64,000 nucleotides of DNA from Ichthyocystis sparus (GCF_900078755.1 NZ_FKIH01000028.1); one strand, 5' to 3'; shown: positions 1 through 10,822, numbered from the stretch's first letter. Translations and numbers: made by a program. Notes: generated by a model from the letters alone, not told the origin.

Positions 1-384
1 ATCCTTTTAGATACTGTAGTCTCTAGGCGATCAGATGGTATGTCTGGTTTATTTACAGCACTAAAAAATAATTTTCCTAAAGTGGTTAAATCTTATGGGC
101 TATTGCTTAGCCTAATACCTAAAGATGAATTAGTTAACATATTAGTGGCCTCTGATAGTTCTGGTGCACCTGCTGCATTGTTTGCTGGTAAGGAGGCTTT
201 GGATAGTTATTTAGAAATAATATCTGACCTGCCCACTAAGATTATATATGCTTTGTATTCACGACTTAATAGCATGAGAAGATCTATTGGACATATGCTT
301 TCAAGTAATGGCGATCTTGATGTAAAGTATAAACTTTTATTGGAAAAGATTAAAGAACTTGCTAGAAGCTCCAGATATATGTAA
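1..384 (+). CDS. P1: 3' end of an EspL/OspD3-like repeat protease gene (5' end outside window)
   Basis: The frame is open from the first base and ends at TAA 382-384. The visible residues match the last repeats and C-terminal tail of the complete paralogues downstream: an SRRSDG repeat start, the LIPKDELVN segment, then a charged helical tail ending in KIKELARSSRYM. No protease residues are visible because the N-terminal part lies upstream of the window, so catalytic competence cannot be judged. The internal ATG at 40 is not a start, since homology continues upstream of it. P2 begins 112 bases later on the same strand, so the tandem array extends leftward beyond this window. Confidence 0.88.
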   Translation: MLLDTVVSRRSDGMSGLFTALKNNFPKVVKSYGLLLSLIPKDELVNILVASDSSGAPAALFAGKEALDSYLEIISDLPTKIIYALYSRLNSMRRSIGHMLSSNGDLDVKYKLLLEKIKELARSSRYM

Positions 385-496
385 TTGTACTTAAGTTATC
401 TACTAGATATACTCGTTCGTATTAAAAATGCTAGAGTAATGTCCTGTAATATAGATCTATAGTAATAATACTGATGGTAAAATAAAGAAGAGTGCA

Positions 497-3409
497 GTGG
501 ATTTCAATTACAATAAGCATGCTCATATAACCTCATATTCTATGGAAGAGTTACCGTCTTACAGGAAGGATTTGCCTTATATATCTAATAAGAAAGTTGG
601 AGATATATTAAACTTAAATGGCAAAGTTGAAGTTGATAGGGAAATTATTAATTGTTCTCATTTAGTTTCATTATTTACTTTAAATAGCATTGATTCTTAT
701 AGAAGTAGAAAAAAAGTTAAAATTAACGAACTGTTTTCTGATGAAGATTCAATAAGAAGAGCAGTTCCTGGTAATTTTAGAGAAATTTATAAAAATATAA
801 TAAAAAATTCATGTGCCAGGCACGTTATAGCTTGCGATAAATTTGGTAATTTTTTGCACGAAATAGCATCTACCACCCATTCTGGGGAGCAGAGATTTTT
901 TATCTTACAAAGTTGCAGTCATGCAATGTCTTTTAAGGTCATGCATAAACCTAAAAAAATAGAAGGAGTATCTATAGATAGATGGGTAGTACATTTTTTT
1001 GATCCTAATAAGACTAATGTTGTATCACGTAGCGAAGTCTCAAATTGTAATGAATTTCTAGACTTAAGTAAATTTTCTTTAAGGATGTTTATAAAAAAAT
1101 GTTCCTATAAGGATTATTTTGGAGGCCCTAAATCATTAGGGCCGGTAGAAAATGAATGTGCAATATATGAGTACTCTGACATAAGAGAAGCAAGTTTGGA
1201 TTTTTCAACTTTAGAAACCTTATCCCAGGATAATATTTCTGGGTGCATGATATATCACATGATGTCTAATAATATTAGTTCATTGGATATTAGAGGAGTA
1301 GTAAAATACAGATCTTTCTTAACGTTGAGTGCTAATGCTAGAAAGGAGATATTTTTTGCCAAAAGCTCTTTAGGTGTTTCTGCTCTTCAGTTAGTTATGG
1401 AACAAAACTATTTTAACTCTATGATATCCTATGATGACTTTTTGAAAGAACTTTCTTATGATGAAGAATTGAGTTTGTTACCTGATATTATACACACTAA
1501 ATCACCTAAAGGAGTACCGGCATTATTTATGGCCATGCAAGATGGAAACATTGAATGTATTAATAATTTTGCTTTGTTGATAAACAGACTAATTAATATA
1601 AGACATAGATTATCTGTAGAAAAATTTTCTGAAATACTATTTAATGTTTTGCTTTCAAAGCGTGAAAGTGGGTGCTCTGCTCTTTCTATAGCTATATCGA
1701 AAAATAATGCTGAGGCTATTTTGGCTTTTGGTAATTTTTTTGATAGTATTTTTGTACTTAAAGACAGTATAGGTAGTGAGAAATTATCTAATATAATTTT
1801 TAGATTATTGAGTTATACATATAACAAAAGAGCTCCTGGTCTATTTTCTGCTTTGCAAAATGGCCATTTTGATACAGTTATTGCCTTTGGTGGGTTAGTA
1901 AGTAAATTTTCGTCACTAAGACACAGTATACCTGAATTTAGGTTTAACTCTATGATGCTAAATATATTAATGGCTGTGGGAGGCAATAATAAACTTGGTA
2001 TATTCATACCATTAATAAAAAATAATACTAATGTTGTTACTGCATATAGTTCATTACTGGTATACGCATCTAAAGAAGTTAGAAAAGAAATATTTTGTGT
2101 TAAATATAGTAATGGATACCCTGCCATTTATGCGTTAATATTTCATAATAATCCACAATCTTTGACAGCATATAATTATTTCTTGCAGGCACTTTCTTGT
2201 GATGAGCAAATGGATTTATTGCCAAGGTTGTTAATTTCTAAAAATGATAACGGAGACCCTGCTCTATTTATGGCCATGCAAGAAGGATATGCTGATTGTA
2301 TTGACGCATATGGTGTTTTGATAGAAAAACAATTAATTAAAATTAGAAATAGAATGTCTCCCGATGATTTTGCTAACCTAGTTTTAAGTATTGTGTCTGC
2401 TAAAAGAAGTGACGGAATATCTGCATTGTTTATGGGAATGTATAATAATAGAGTTAGTGCTATAGAAGCTTACTCAAAATTATTAGATAAAGTTTTATCA
2501 TTATTAAGGGGTACTATATCAGATGATAGACTAGCTGATATTATCCATGCCCTAATTTCATATTACTCACCGTCTTACGATGAGGGTTCTATATTTACAG
2601 CCCTACGTAGAGGGCATGCTGGTTCTGTTGTTGCTTTTGGTTTGCTAATTGATAAACTAATACTAATGAGAGGTTATGTATCTCACAGTAAGCTTGTAAA
2701 TATGATTTTTAAATTGTTGAAAGCTAGAACTAGCACAAACATTGACGGATTATTTATGGCTTTGCAGGAAGGAAATACTGATTCAGTAGCTGCTTTTGGC
2801 GTGTTGTTAGATAGATTTATTGGTATGATGGGATACGTAGAAGATGTCTTATTGGCTGATATGGTATTTGATTTATTAATGTGCAAAAGTGGTGATAATA
2901 ATATTTCAGGTTTGTTTATGGCTATGCAAGAGGGACACCATGGTACTGTAGATGCCTTTAGAAAATTGTTAGAAAGAACAATTATATTTAAGGATTATAT
3001 ATTAGGTGAATTCTTTGATAATATGCTTTTAGATACCATAATATCTAGACGATCAGATGGTATATCTGGTTTATTTGCGGCACTAAAAAATAGTTTTCCT
3101 GAAGTAGTTAAATCTTATGGACGATTGCTTAGCTTAATACCAAAGGATGAATTGGTTAATGTATTAGTAGCTTCTGATGGTTTTGGCATACCTGCTGCCT
3201 TATTTGCTGGTAATGAGGCCTTGAGTAGTTATTTCGAAATAATATCTGACTTGCCTACCAATGTTATATGTGCTTTGTATTCACGACTTAAGACCATAAG
3301 AAGGTCAATTGGACATACACTTTCAGGTAATAGTGATCTTGATGGAAAGTATACCATTTTACTAGAAAGGGCTAAAGAAATTGCTAGAAACTCTAGGCAT
3401 AATCGTTAA
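497..3409 (+). CDS. P2: EspL/OspD3 (ShET2)-like cysteine protease with ankyrin-like repeats
   Basis: 970 codons, starting at GTG. The GTG sits exactly where the paralogues have ATG after a conserved A-rich leader, and the protein opens with the same M-D-F-N-Y-N block. Putative catalytic residues are Cys53 (motif NCSHLVSLF), His142 (SHAMSF) and Asp168 (FFDPNKTN). EspL uses Cys47/His131/Asp153 as I recall, with similar spacing. About 13 ankyrin-like repeats of the type GLFMALQxGHxDxVxAF fill residues 280 to 900. It has two fewer repeats than the 1076-residue paralogues, which fits unequal recombination. I see no signal peptide or membrane segment, so export would need a dedicated secretion system. 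The stretch 2598-3176 is almost identical to P3. Protease activity and host targets are inference. Confidence 0.87.
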   Translation: MDFNYNKHAHITSYSMEELPSYRKDLPYISNKKVGDILNLNGKVEVDREIINCSHLVSLFTLNSIDSYRSRKKVKINELFSDEDSIRRAVPGNFREIYKNIIKNSCARHVIACDKFGNFLHEIASTTHSGEQRFFILQSCSHAMSFKVMHKPKKIEGVSIDRWVVHFFDPNKTNVVSRSEVSNCNEFLDLSKFSLRMFIKKCSYKDYFGGPKSLGPVENECAIYEYSDIREASLDFSTLETLSQDNISGCMIYHMMSNNISSLDIRGVVKYRSFLTLSANARKEIFFAKSSLGVSALQLVMEQNYFNSMISYDDFLKELSYDEELSLLPDIIHTKSPKGVPALFMAMQDGNIECINNFALLINRLINIRHRLSVEKFSEILFNVLLSKRESGCSALSIAISKNNAEAILAFGNFFDSIFVLKDSIGSEKLSNIIFRLLSYTYNKRAPGLFSALQNGHFDTVIAFGGLVSKFSSLRHSIPEFRFNSMMLNILMAVGGNNKLGIFIPLIKNNTNVVTAYSSLLVYASKEVRKEIFCVKYSNGYPAIYALIFHNNPQSLTAYNYFLQALSCDEQMDLLPRLLISKNDNGDPALFMAMQEGYADCIDAYGVLIEKQLIKIRNRMSPDDFANLVLSIVSAKRSDGISALFMGMYNNRVSAIEAYSKLLDKVLSLLRGTISDDRLADIIHALISYYSPSYDEGSIFTALRRGHAGSVVAFGLLIDKLILMRGYVSHSKLVNMIFKLLKARTSTNIDGLFMALQEGNTDSVAAFGVLLDRFIGMMGYVEDVLLADMVFDLLMCKSGDNNISGLFMAMQEGHHGTVDAFRKLLERTIIFKDYILGEFFDNMLLDTIISRRSDGISGLFAALKNSFPEVVKSYGRLLSLIPKDELVNVLVASDGFGIPAALFAGNEALSSYFEIISDLPTNVICALYSRLKTIRRSIGHTLSGNSDLDGKYTILLERAKEIARNSRHNR

Positions 3410-3703
3410 AATTTGTGTGCCAGATGCATAAATTACTACCAAAATATAACATATTTAATTTTCCTAATTTGCAGTGTTTAAATTTCATTAAATAATTAAT
3501 ATTGTTAATGGAAAAACTTGGCAATAATTACCATTACATATAGTAAATCACCCACTAACATATTAACTTAATGTAAGGTAAGTAATTTTTTTAGAATTAG
3601 AAGATTATTTTTTGTATATGCATATTATGTTAAATATTCTAAAGCGTAGTTATATATGTAGAATTATAGTAGTAATTATGATGATAAAATAAAGCAGAGT
3701 GAA

Positions 3704-6700
3704 ATGTATCTTAGTTACAGCACGCATTTTCATATGTCCCCACATTCTATGGAAATAATACCATCTGATGAAAAGAATTTACCATACATATCTAGTAAAA
3801 ATGTTGGAAGTTTGTTAAATTTAAATGGCAAAGTTAAAGTTGATGGAAAAATTGCCAATTGTACTCAATTTTCTTCACTATTCACTTTAAATAGCATGGA
3901 TTGTTATAGAAGTAACAGTAAAATGAAAATTAGTGAATTGTTTTCAGATGAAGACTCAATAAGAAGAGCATTTTCTGATAAAAAAACAGTTTTCGGTAAT
4001 TTTGGTAATTTTGAAGAAGTTCATAAAAATATAATAAGAAATTCGTGTGGTAGGCATATTATAGTTTGTGATAAATTTGGTAATTTTTTGCACAAAATAG
4101 CATCTACCACCTCTTCTGGGGAGCAGAGATTTTTTATTTTGCAGAGTTGTAATCATGCAATGTCTTTTAAGATTATGCATAAAATTAAGGAAGTAGGAGG
4201 GATATCGAGAAATAGGTGGGTAGTGCATTTTTTTGATCCTAATAGGACTAACGTTATAGCGCGGAGCGAAGTTTTAAATCCCGGGGAATTTCTAGATTTA
4301 AGAAAATTTTCTTTAAGAATGTTTGTTGGTAAATGTTATTATAAAGATTATTTTGGAAATAATGAATCTGAGACAATAGAAAATGAATGCTCAATATATG
4401 AGTATTCTGATATAAAAGATGCAAATTTGTATTTTTCAACTTTAGAAACTCTGTCTCAGGATAGAATTTCTGGATGTATGATATATCATATGATGCTTAG
4501 CAATATTAGTTCGTTTGATATTAGAGGAGTACTAGAATCTAGATCTTTTTCAACGTTAAGTTGTGATGTTAGGAGAGAGATATTTTTTGCTAAAAACTCT
4601 TCAGGTGTTTCTGCACTTCACTTGGCAATGGAACAGGATAAGCCTAACTCCGTAATACTGTATGATAATTTTTTACAGGAACTTTCCTATGATGAACAAG
4701 TAAATTTGTTACCCGATATCATAAATAATAAGTCTCCTGAGGGCGTGCCAGCATTGTTTATAGCTATGCAACAAGATAATAGTGAAAGTATTGATAATTT
4801 TGGTTTGTTGCTCGATAGATTAATGAATATAAGATATAGAATGTCTATAGAAGATTTTTATGGAATGCTCCTCGATACTTTGCTAGCAAAGCGTAAAGAT
4901 GGATTGTCTGCTCTTTGTATAGCTGTATCAAAAAATAATACTAGAGCTGTTTTATCTTTTGGTAGGCTTGTAGATAGAATTTTTATACTTAAAGATATTA
5001 TGGATAGTAAAAAGTTATCTGATATGATTTTTGGATTGTTGAATTGTAAAGATACAAGAGGAATTCCCATTCTATTTTTTGCTTTGCAAAAGGGTTGTTC
5101 TGATACAGTACTTGCTTTTGGCACTTTGGTAGATAAATTGCTTCTTATGAAAGATTATTTGCCTGGTGCTTATATGGCAGATATAATTTTTGAATTATTG
5201 ATGTCTAATGGCGCAGGTGATACTGGTCTATTTTCTGCTTTGCAAAAAGGTCATACTGATGCGGTACTTGCTTTTGGCGGGTTAATAAGTAGATTCGTTT
5301 TACTAAAGCACAGTATATCTGAAAAGATATTTAATTCTATGATGTTAGATATATTATCTGCTATAAGAGGTGACAATATACCCGGCATATTTGCACCATT
5401 ATCACAAAACAATATGGATGTTGTTGGTGCATATAGTTCATTATTAGTATATGCATCTAAAGAAGTTAGAAAAGAAATATTTTGTCTTAAAGATGGTGAT
5501 GGATATCCTGCCGTTTATGCATTCATGTTTCATAATAATCCACAATCTTTGGCAGCATATAATTATTTCTTGCAGGCACTTTCTTGTGATGAGCAAATTG
5601 ATCTATTGCCAGAGTTATTAATTTCTAAAAATAGTAATGGAGACCCTGCTCTACTTGTAGCCATGCAGGAAGGATATGCTAATTGTATTGACTCATATGG
5701 TGTTTTAATAGAAAAACAATTGATGACAATTAGAGACAAAATGTCTCTCGATGATTTTGCTAACCTAGTTTTAAGTATTGTATCCGCTAAAAGAAGTGAT
5801 GGAATATCTGCATTATTTATGGGAGTATATAATAATAGAGTTAGTGCTATAGAAGCTTACTCAAGATTATTAGATAAAGTTTTATCATTATTAAGGGGCA
5901 CTATATCAGATGATAAATTAGCTGATATTATCTATGCCTTGATTTCATATTTCTCACCTTCTTATGGTGAGAGTCCCGTGTTTACAGCCCTACGTAGAGG
6001 GCATGCTGGTTCTGTTGTTGCTTTTGCTTTGCTAATTGACAAACTAATACTAATGAGAGGTTATGTATCTCACAATAAGCTTGTAAATATGATTTTTAAA
6101 TTGTTGAAAGCTAGAACTAGCACAAACATTGACGGATTATTTATGGCTTTGCAGGAAGGAAATACTGATTCAGTAGCTGCTTTTGGCGTGTTGTTAGATA
6201 GATTTATTAGTATGATGGGATACGTAGAAGATGTCTTATTGGCTGATATGGTATTTGATTTATTAATGTGCAAAAGTGGTGATAATAATATTTCAGGTTT
6301 GTTTATGGCTATGCAAGAGGGACACCATGGTACTGTAGATGCCTTTAGAAAATTGTTAGAAAGAACAATTATATTTAAGGATTATATATTAGGTGAATTC
6401 TTTGATAATATGCTTTTAGATACCGTAATATCTAGACGATCAGATGGTATATCTGGTTTATTTGCGGCACTAAAAAATAATTTTCCTGAAGCGGTTAAAT
6501 CTTATGGACGATTGCTTAGCTTAATACCAAAGGATGAATTAGTTAATGTATTAGTAGCTTCTAATAGTTTTGGAGTACCTGCTGCGTTATTTGCTGCTAG
6601 AGAAGCTTTGGATAGTTATTTTGCAGTTATATCTGACTTACCTACTAGTGTTATATATGCTTTGTATTCACAACTTAAGAGCATAAGAGGATCAATTGGA

Positions 6701-6796
6701 CATACACTTTTATATAATAGCGACTTTGACGGAAGGTATAAACTTTTATTGGAAAAGATTAAAGAGCTTGTTGATAGTTCTAACCAGAACTATTAA
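3704..6796 (+). CDS. P3: EspL/OspD3-like cysteine protease with ankyrin-like repeats
   Basis: 1030 codons, ATG start after the conserved leader ending AGCAGAGTGAA. The predicted triad is Cys53, His151 and Asp178. The Cys is followed by TQF instead of the usual SHL. A ten-residue insertion near residues 91-103 contains a duplicated F-G-N-F and explains the shifted His and Asp numbering. About 14 ankyrin-like repeats follow the GCMIYHMM linker. The last third is nearly identical at DNA level to P2, while the first half is clearly diverged, so this pair looks like the product of recent gene conversion. The 3' spacer carries the family dyad GGTATAAATTACC near 7005. Confidence 0.87.
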   Translation: MYLSYSTHFHMSPHSMEIIPSDEKNLPYISSKNVGSLLNLNGKVKVDGKIANCTQFSSLFTLNSMDCYRSNSKMKISELFSDEDSIRRAFSDKKTVFGNFGNFEEVHKNIIRNSCGRHIIVCDKFGNFLHKIASTTSSGEQRFFILQSCNHAMSFKIMHKIKEVGGISRNRWVVHFFDPNRTNVIARSEVLNPGEFLDLRKFSLRMFVGKCYYKDYFGNNESETIENECSIYEYSDIKDANLYFSTLETLSQDRISGCMIYHMMLSNISSFDIRGVLESRSFSTLSCDVRREIFFAKNSSGVSALHLAMEQDKPNSVILYDNFLQELSYDEQVNLLPDIINNKSPEGVPALFIAMQQDNSESIDNFGLLLDRLMNIRYRMSIEDFYGMLLDTLLAKRKDGLSALCIAVSKNNTRAVLSFGRLVDRIFILKDIMDSKKLSDMIFGLLNCKDTRGIPILFFALQKGCSDTVLAFGTLVDKLLLMKDYLPGAYMADIIFELLMSNGAGDTGLFSALQKGHTDAVLAFGGLISRFVLLKHSISEKIFNSMMLDILSAIRGDNIPGIFAPLSQNNMDVVGAYSSLLVYASKEVRKEIFCLKDGDGYPAVYAFMFHNNPQSLAAYNYFLQALSCDEQIDLLPELLISKNSNGDPALLVAMQEGYANCIDSYGVLIEKQLMTIRDKMSLDDFANLVLSIVSAKRSDGISALFMGVYNNRVSAIEAYSRLLDKVLSLLRGTISDDKLADIIYALISYFSPSYGESPVFTALRRGHAGSVVAFALLIDKLILMRGYVSHNKLVNMIFKLLKARTSTNIDGLFMALQEGNTDSVAAFGVLLDRFISMMGYVEDVLLADMVFDLLMCKSGDNNISGLFMAMQEGHHGTVDAFRKLLERTIIFKDYILGEFFDNMLLDTVISRRSDGISGLFAALKNNFPEAVKSYGRLLSLIPKDELVNVLVASNSFGVPAALFAAREALDSYFAVISDLPTSVIYALYSQLKSIRGSIGHTLLYNSDFDGRYKLLLEKIKELVDSSNQNY

Positions 6797-7268
6797 AAGT
6801 TGAGTATCAGATAATTAATTTGTGTTGTTTGAGGCATTAAATTTACTAATCTGTAAAATTATGAATATGAAGGTACTATTGGTTTGTTCATAACTGTGTA
6901 ATAAAGCTGCTACATAATTCGGTTGTTTGTTGCTAAAAAAAATTATAATTTTTTTTAATTGTTAGGTTAAAGAGCGTATATAATGGTAAACATTTTTGAT
7001 AGATGGTATAAATTACCGCCAAACAAAATAAAATAATGTAAATAACAGACTCAAGTTTTTTAATTTGTAATGCAAGACTTCCATAAAAATTAATCTAGAT
7101 GCCAATAATGTCATATTGCCATGTGTAATTTTGCCTTAATAGCCCGATAACTTAATATAGATAATTATTGTTTATCAAGCAGTTTTTGCTATGCAGATTT
7201 GTGCTAAAGATGCTAACGTGGTACGCCAGTTATAGATTTATGCTAATAATAAAACAAAGCAAAGTGAC
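6797..7268 (+). other. P3-P4 spacer with conserved 3' and 5' family elements
   Basis: No gene is visible. The left half carries the post-gene block shared by the family: a GGTA/TACC dyad near 7005-7020, then CAAACAAAATAAA, then an A/T-rich stretch resembling AATGCAAGACTTCCATAAAAATTAA. The right half carries the upstream block: a degenerate dyad around 7175-7195, the element AAAGATGCTAACGTGGTA near 7206-7223, and the start-proximal A-rich leader. The same order recurs in most spacers of the plus-strand array, so duplication units include gene plus spacer. Confidence 0.6.
7245..7268 (+). promoter_or_regulatory. Conserved A-rich leader immediately before P4 start
   Basis: A 24-base block identical to the one before P7 (17049-17072): AATAATAAAACAAAGC followed by AAAGTGAC and then ATG. 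Variants precede P2, P3, P5, P6, P9 and P11. There is no classical GGAGG, so AAAG may serve as a weak ribosome-binding site. Its conservation across diverged paralogues fixes the start codon and suggests a role in translation or mRNA control. Confidence 0.6.
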
Positions 7269-10200
7269 ATGAACCCTAATTACGATACGAATGTTCATAT
7301 ATCCTCTTGTTCGATGGAAGTAATACCATCTGACAGAAAGGATTCGCCTTATATATCTAAAAAAAATGTTGGAAGTTTGGTGAATTTGAATTGCTTGGTC
7401 CAAGTTGGGAGTGAAGTTATTAATTGTTCCCATTTGGTTTCAATATTTACTTTAAATAGCATTAGTTGTTATAGAAGTAACGAAAAAATTAAAATTAGTG
7501 AACTGTTTTCAGATGAAGATTCAGTGAAGAGAGCAGTTCCTGATAATTTCAAAGAAATTTATAAAAGCATAATAGAAAATTCGTGTGCTAGGCATATTAT
7601 ACCTTGTGATAGATTTGGTAACTTTTTGCACGAAATAGCGTCTACCACCACTTCCGGGGAACAGAGATTTTTTATCTTGCAAAGTTGCAGTCATGCAATG
7701 TCTTTTAAGATCACGCATAAAACTAGTAAAATAGAAGGAGCATTGACAGATAGTTGGGTAGTACATTTTTTTGATCCAAATAAAACCAATGTTTTATCAC
7801 GTAGCAAAGTTTCAAGTTGCGAAGAATTTCTGGATTCAAGCAGATTTTCTTTGAGAATGTTTATAAGTAAAAGTTCTTATAAAGATTATTTTGAAAATAC
7901 CCAATTGGGTCCAATAGAGAGTGAATGTGCAGTATATGAGTACTCTGATACAAGAGAAGCAAGTTTGCATTTTTCAACTTTAGAAACTATGTCCCGAGAT
8001 AATATTTCTGGGTGCATGATATACCATATGATGTCTAGTGATATTAGTTCGTTGGATATTAGAGAAATAGTAAGATCTAGATCGTTTTCAACATTAAGTG
8101 CTAATGTTAGAAGGGAGATTTTTTTTGCTAAAAGCTCTTTAGGCATTTCCGCGCTTCAGTTGGCTATGGAACAAAATAGACCTAATTCTATAAGATCATA
8201 TAATAGTTTTTTGGAAGAACTTTCTTATGACGAGAACGTAAGTTTATTACCTGATATTATACACACTAAATCATCTAATGGTGTACCTGCTTTATTTATG
8301 GCTATGCAAAATGGATATACTGCATGTATTAATAATTTTGGTTTATTGCTCGATAGATTGATTAATATAAGATTAATGATTGGTATAGAAAATTTTTCTA
8401 GAATATTTTTTGATATTTTGTTGGCCAAGCGTAGAGATGGACTATCTGCTCTTTCTACGGCTTTGCTTGGAAATAATAGCGATGCTGTTTTAGCTTTTGG
8501 CCGTCTTTTGGATAAAATTTTTATACTCAAAGATATTGTTGATAGTAAAAAATTATCTAATATGATTTTTGAATTGTTGAATTCTAAAGATAACATTGGA
8601 ATTACTGGTCTTTTCTATGCTTTGCAAGAGGGTCATTCTGGTGTAGTACGTGCTTTTGGAACATTAATAGATATCTTATTTGTTATGAAAGAACATATAC
8701 CTGATGCTGATATAGCAAGTATGATTTTTAGATTATTGAATTGTAAAAATAATAATGCACTTCCTGGACTATTTTTAGTTTTGCAAAATGGTCATGTTGA
8801 TACAGTACATGCTTTTTCTGAATTGTTGGATAAATTACTTATTATGAAAGATCATGTATCCCACACTGATATGGCATATATGATTTTTGAGTTATTAATA
8901 CCTAAAGCTGATACTGGTGTTACTGGGTTATTTTTTGCTTTGCAAGAAGGTCATACTGATACGGTAATTGCTTTTGGTGGGATAATAAGCAAATTTTTGC
9001 TACTAAGGTACAGTATACCTGAACGTATGTTTAGCTCTATGATGCTAGATATATTAATGGCTAGGAGAGGTGACAATATACCCGGAATATTTATATCATT
9101 AGCAATGAATAATATTGATATTGTTGGTGCATATAGTTCACTATTAGTGTATGCGCCCAAAGAAGTTAGAAAAGAAGTATTTTGTATCAAGGATAGTGAT
9201 GGATTTCCCGCTCTTTATGCTCTCATGGCCAATGATAATCCACAATCTTTGATAGCATATGACTATTTTTTGCAGTCACTTTCTTGTGATGAGCAAATAG
9301 ATCTACTGCCAGAGTTATTAATTTCTAAAAACGATAATGGTGATTATGCTCTATTTGTAGCTATGCAAGAAGGGTATAAAGATTGTGTTGACGCATATGG
9401 TGTCTTGATTGAAAATCAACTGATGACGATTAGAGGCAGAATGTCTCCTGATGATTTTGCCAGTATAGTTTTGGATATTGTATTGGCTAAAAGAAATGAT
9501 GGAATATCTGCTTTACTTGTGGGAATGTATAACAATAAGGTTAGAGCTGTAGAAGCTTATTCGGGATTATTAGACAAAGTCTTATTGTTACTAAATGGCA
9601 TTATATCACCTCGTAAATTAGCTGATATTATTTATATCTTGATTTCACATTGCTCGCCCTCTTATGATGCAACTCCTATGTTTACAGCTCTGCATAGAGG
9701 ACATGCTAGTTCTGTTGCTATTTTTAGTTTATTAGTTGATAAACTAATATCAATGAGAGGTTGTATATCTCACGATGAGCTTGTAAATATGATTTTTAAA
9801 TTGTTGAAGGCTAGAAATAGTACAAACATTGATGGATTATTTATGGCTTTGCAAGAAGGAAACACTGCTTCAGTAGCTGCTTTTGGAGTGTTGTTAGATA
9901 GATTTATTAGTATGAAAGGATACATAGAAGATATTCCGCTGGCTGATATGTTATTTGATTTACTAATGTGCAAAAGTGGTGATGATTGTATACCAGGCTT
10001 GTTTATGGCTATGCAAGAGGGACATCATGGGGCTGTAGATGCTTTTGGGAAGTTATTAGAAAAAGCAATGATCTTTAAGGATTGTATATTAAGTGAATTC
10101 TTTAATAGTATGCTTCTGGATACCGTAATATCTAAACGATCAGATGGGATATCTGGATTATTTGTAGCACTAAAAAATAATCTTCCCGAAGTAATTAGAT

Positions 10201-10496
10201 CCTATGGCTTATTGCTTAAATTAATACCTCAAAATGAATTAACTAATGTATTAATAGCTTCTAACAGTTATGGCGTACCTGCTGCCTTATTTGCTGGTAG
10301 AGAAGCTTTAGCTAGCTATCTCGAAATAGTATCTGGCTTACCAACTAGGGCTATATATGATTTATATTCACAACTTAGTAGCATAAGAATCTCAATTAGA
10401 TATACACCTTTAAGCAATAGTGATCTTGATAGGAAATACGAGCTTTTATTGAAAGATATTGAAGAACTTGCTAGAACCTCCAGGCAGAACTATTGA
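7269..10496 (+). CDS. P4: full-length EspL/OspD3-like protease, 15 ankyrin-like repeats
   Basis: 1075 codons; a good reference member. Residues 1-235 form the ShET2/EspL-like domain, opening M-N-P-N-Y then HISSCSMEVIPSDRK. The triad is Cys53 in NCSHLVSIF, His142 in CSHAMSF and Asp169 in FFDPNKTN. The linker GCMIYHMM spans 248-255. OspD3, as I recall its sequence, has a comparable VIYHAM segment at this point. Fifteen repeats of about 43 residues run from about 286 to 1000. Each has a loop such as KNDNGDYALF, then a helix pair, then an L-L-D-K-L type helix. The tail ends in a basic helical segment. There is no signal peptide or membrane span. Confidence 0.89.
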   Translation: MNPNYDTNVHISSCSMEVIPSDRKDSPYISKKNVGSLVNLNCLVQVGSEVINCSHLVSIFTLNSISCYRSNEKIKISELFSDEDSVKRAVPDNFKEIYKSIIENSCARHIIPCDRFGNFLHEIASTTTSGEQRFFILQSCSHAMSFKITHKTSKIEGALTDSWVVHFFDPNKTNVLSRSKVSSCEEFLDSSRFSLRMFISKSSYKDYFENTQLGPIESECAVYEYSDTREASLHFSTLETMSRDNISGCMIYHMMSSDISSLDIREIVRSRSFSTLSANVRREIFFAKSSLGISALQLAMEQNRPNSIRSYNSFLEELSYDENVSLLPDIIHTKSSNGVPALFMAMQNGYTACINNFGLLLDRLINIRLMIGIENFSRIFFDILLAKRRDGLSALSTALLGNNSDAVLAFGRLLDKIFILKDIVDSKKLSNMIFELLNSKDNIGITGLFYALQEGHSGVVRAFGTLIDILFVMKEHIPDADIASMIFRLLNCKNNNALPGLFLVLQNGHVDTVHAFSELLDKLLIMKDHVSHTDMAYMIFELLIPKADTGVTGLFFALQEGHTDTVIAFGGIISKFLLLRYSIPERMFSSMMLDILMARRGDNIPGIFISLAMNNIDIVGAYSSLLVYAPKEVRKEVFCIKDSDGFPALYALMANDNPQSLIAYDYFLQSLSCDEQIDLLPELLISKNDNGDYALFVAMQEGYKDCVDAYGVLIENQLMTIRGRMSPDDFASIVLDIVLAKRNDGISALLVGMYNNKVRAVEAYSGLLDKVLLLLNGIISPRKLADIIYILISHCSPSYDATPMFTALHRGHASSVAIFSLLVDKLISMRGCISHDELVNMIFKLLKARNSTNIDGLFMALQEGNTASVAAFGVLLDRFISMKGYIEDIPLADMLFDLLMCKSGDDCIPGLFMAMQEGHHGAVDAFGKLLEKAMIFKDCILSEFFNSMLLDTVISKRSDGISGLFVALKNNLPEVIRSYGLLLKLIPQNELTNVLIASNSYGVPAALFAGREALASYLEIVSGLPTRAIYDLYSQLSSIRISIRYTPLSNSDLDRKYELLLKDIEELARTSRQNY

Positions 10497-10541
10497 AGAT
10501 TATGTATGACTTTGATAAAATTGAACTAATGTTTATAGTTG

Positions 10542-10561
10542 GGTAGGTATAAATTACTACC
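10542..10561 (+). repeat. Conserved 3' dyad downstream of P4
   Basis: GGTAG and CTACC arms separated by ten bases, followed by AAACAAGATAAA. It is the same element as the dyads at 27192-27208 and 58152-58170 and lies 45 bases after the P4 stop. It lacks a T-run, so an intrinsic terminator is not supported. Confidence 0.45.
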
Positions 10562-10822
10562 AAACAAGATAAAACAGGTTTAGATTTCTTGGTATGCAAT
10601 GCCCTCATAAAAAATTTGATTTAAGTGTCAACTAGTGGCACGTTAGTATGTGTGTGTGTAATTATAATCTTGTAGTTGTACCAGTTGTTGGTTTAATATA
10701 AAAAAATTGCTCTAGCAGATAATTTTGTTTGTGCGTTGTGCGTAGTATTTAGTTAAGGATGTTAGCGGTGGTTTACTGCATGTAAATCTATAGTATTAAT
10801 ACTAATAATAAAGCAAAGTTAC

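Noticed and set aside
2683..2886. Recurrent antisense frames of 67-84 codons opposite the repeat arrays (also at 6070, 9770, 19577, 26365, 29933, 33467 and others)
   Set aside because: Their similarity to one another only reflects the conserved sense repeats; there are no independent start signals or spacer context.
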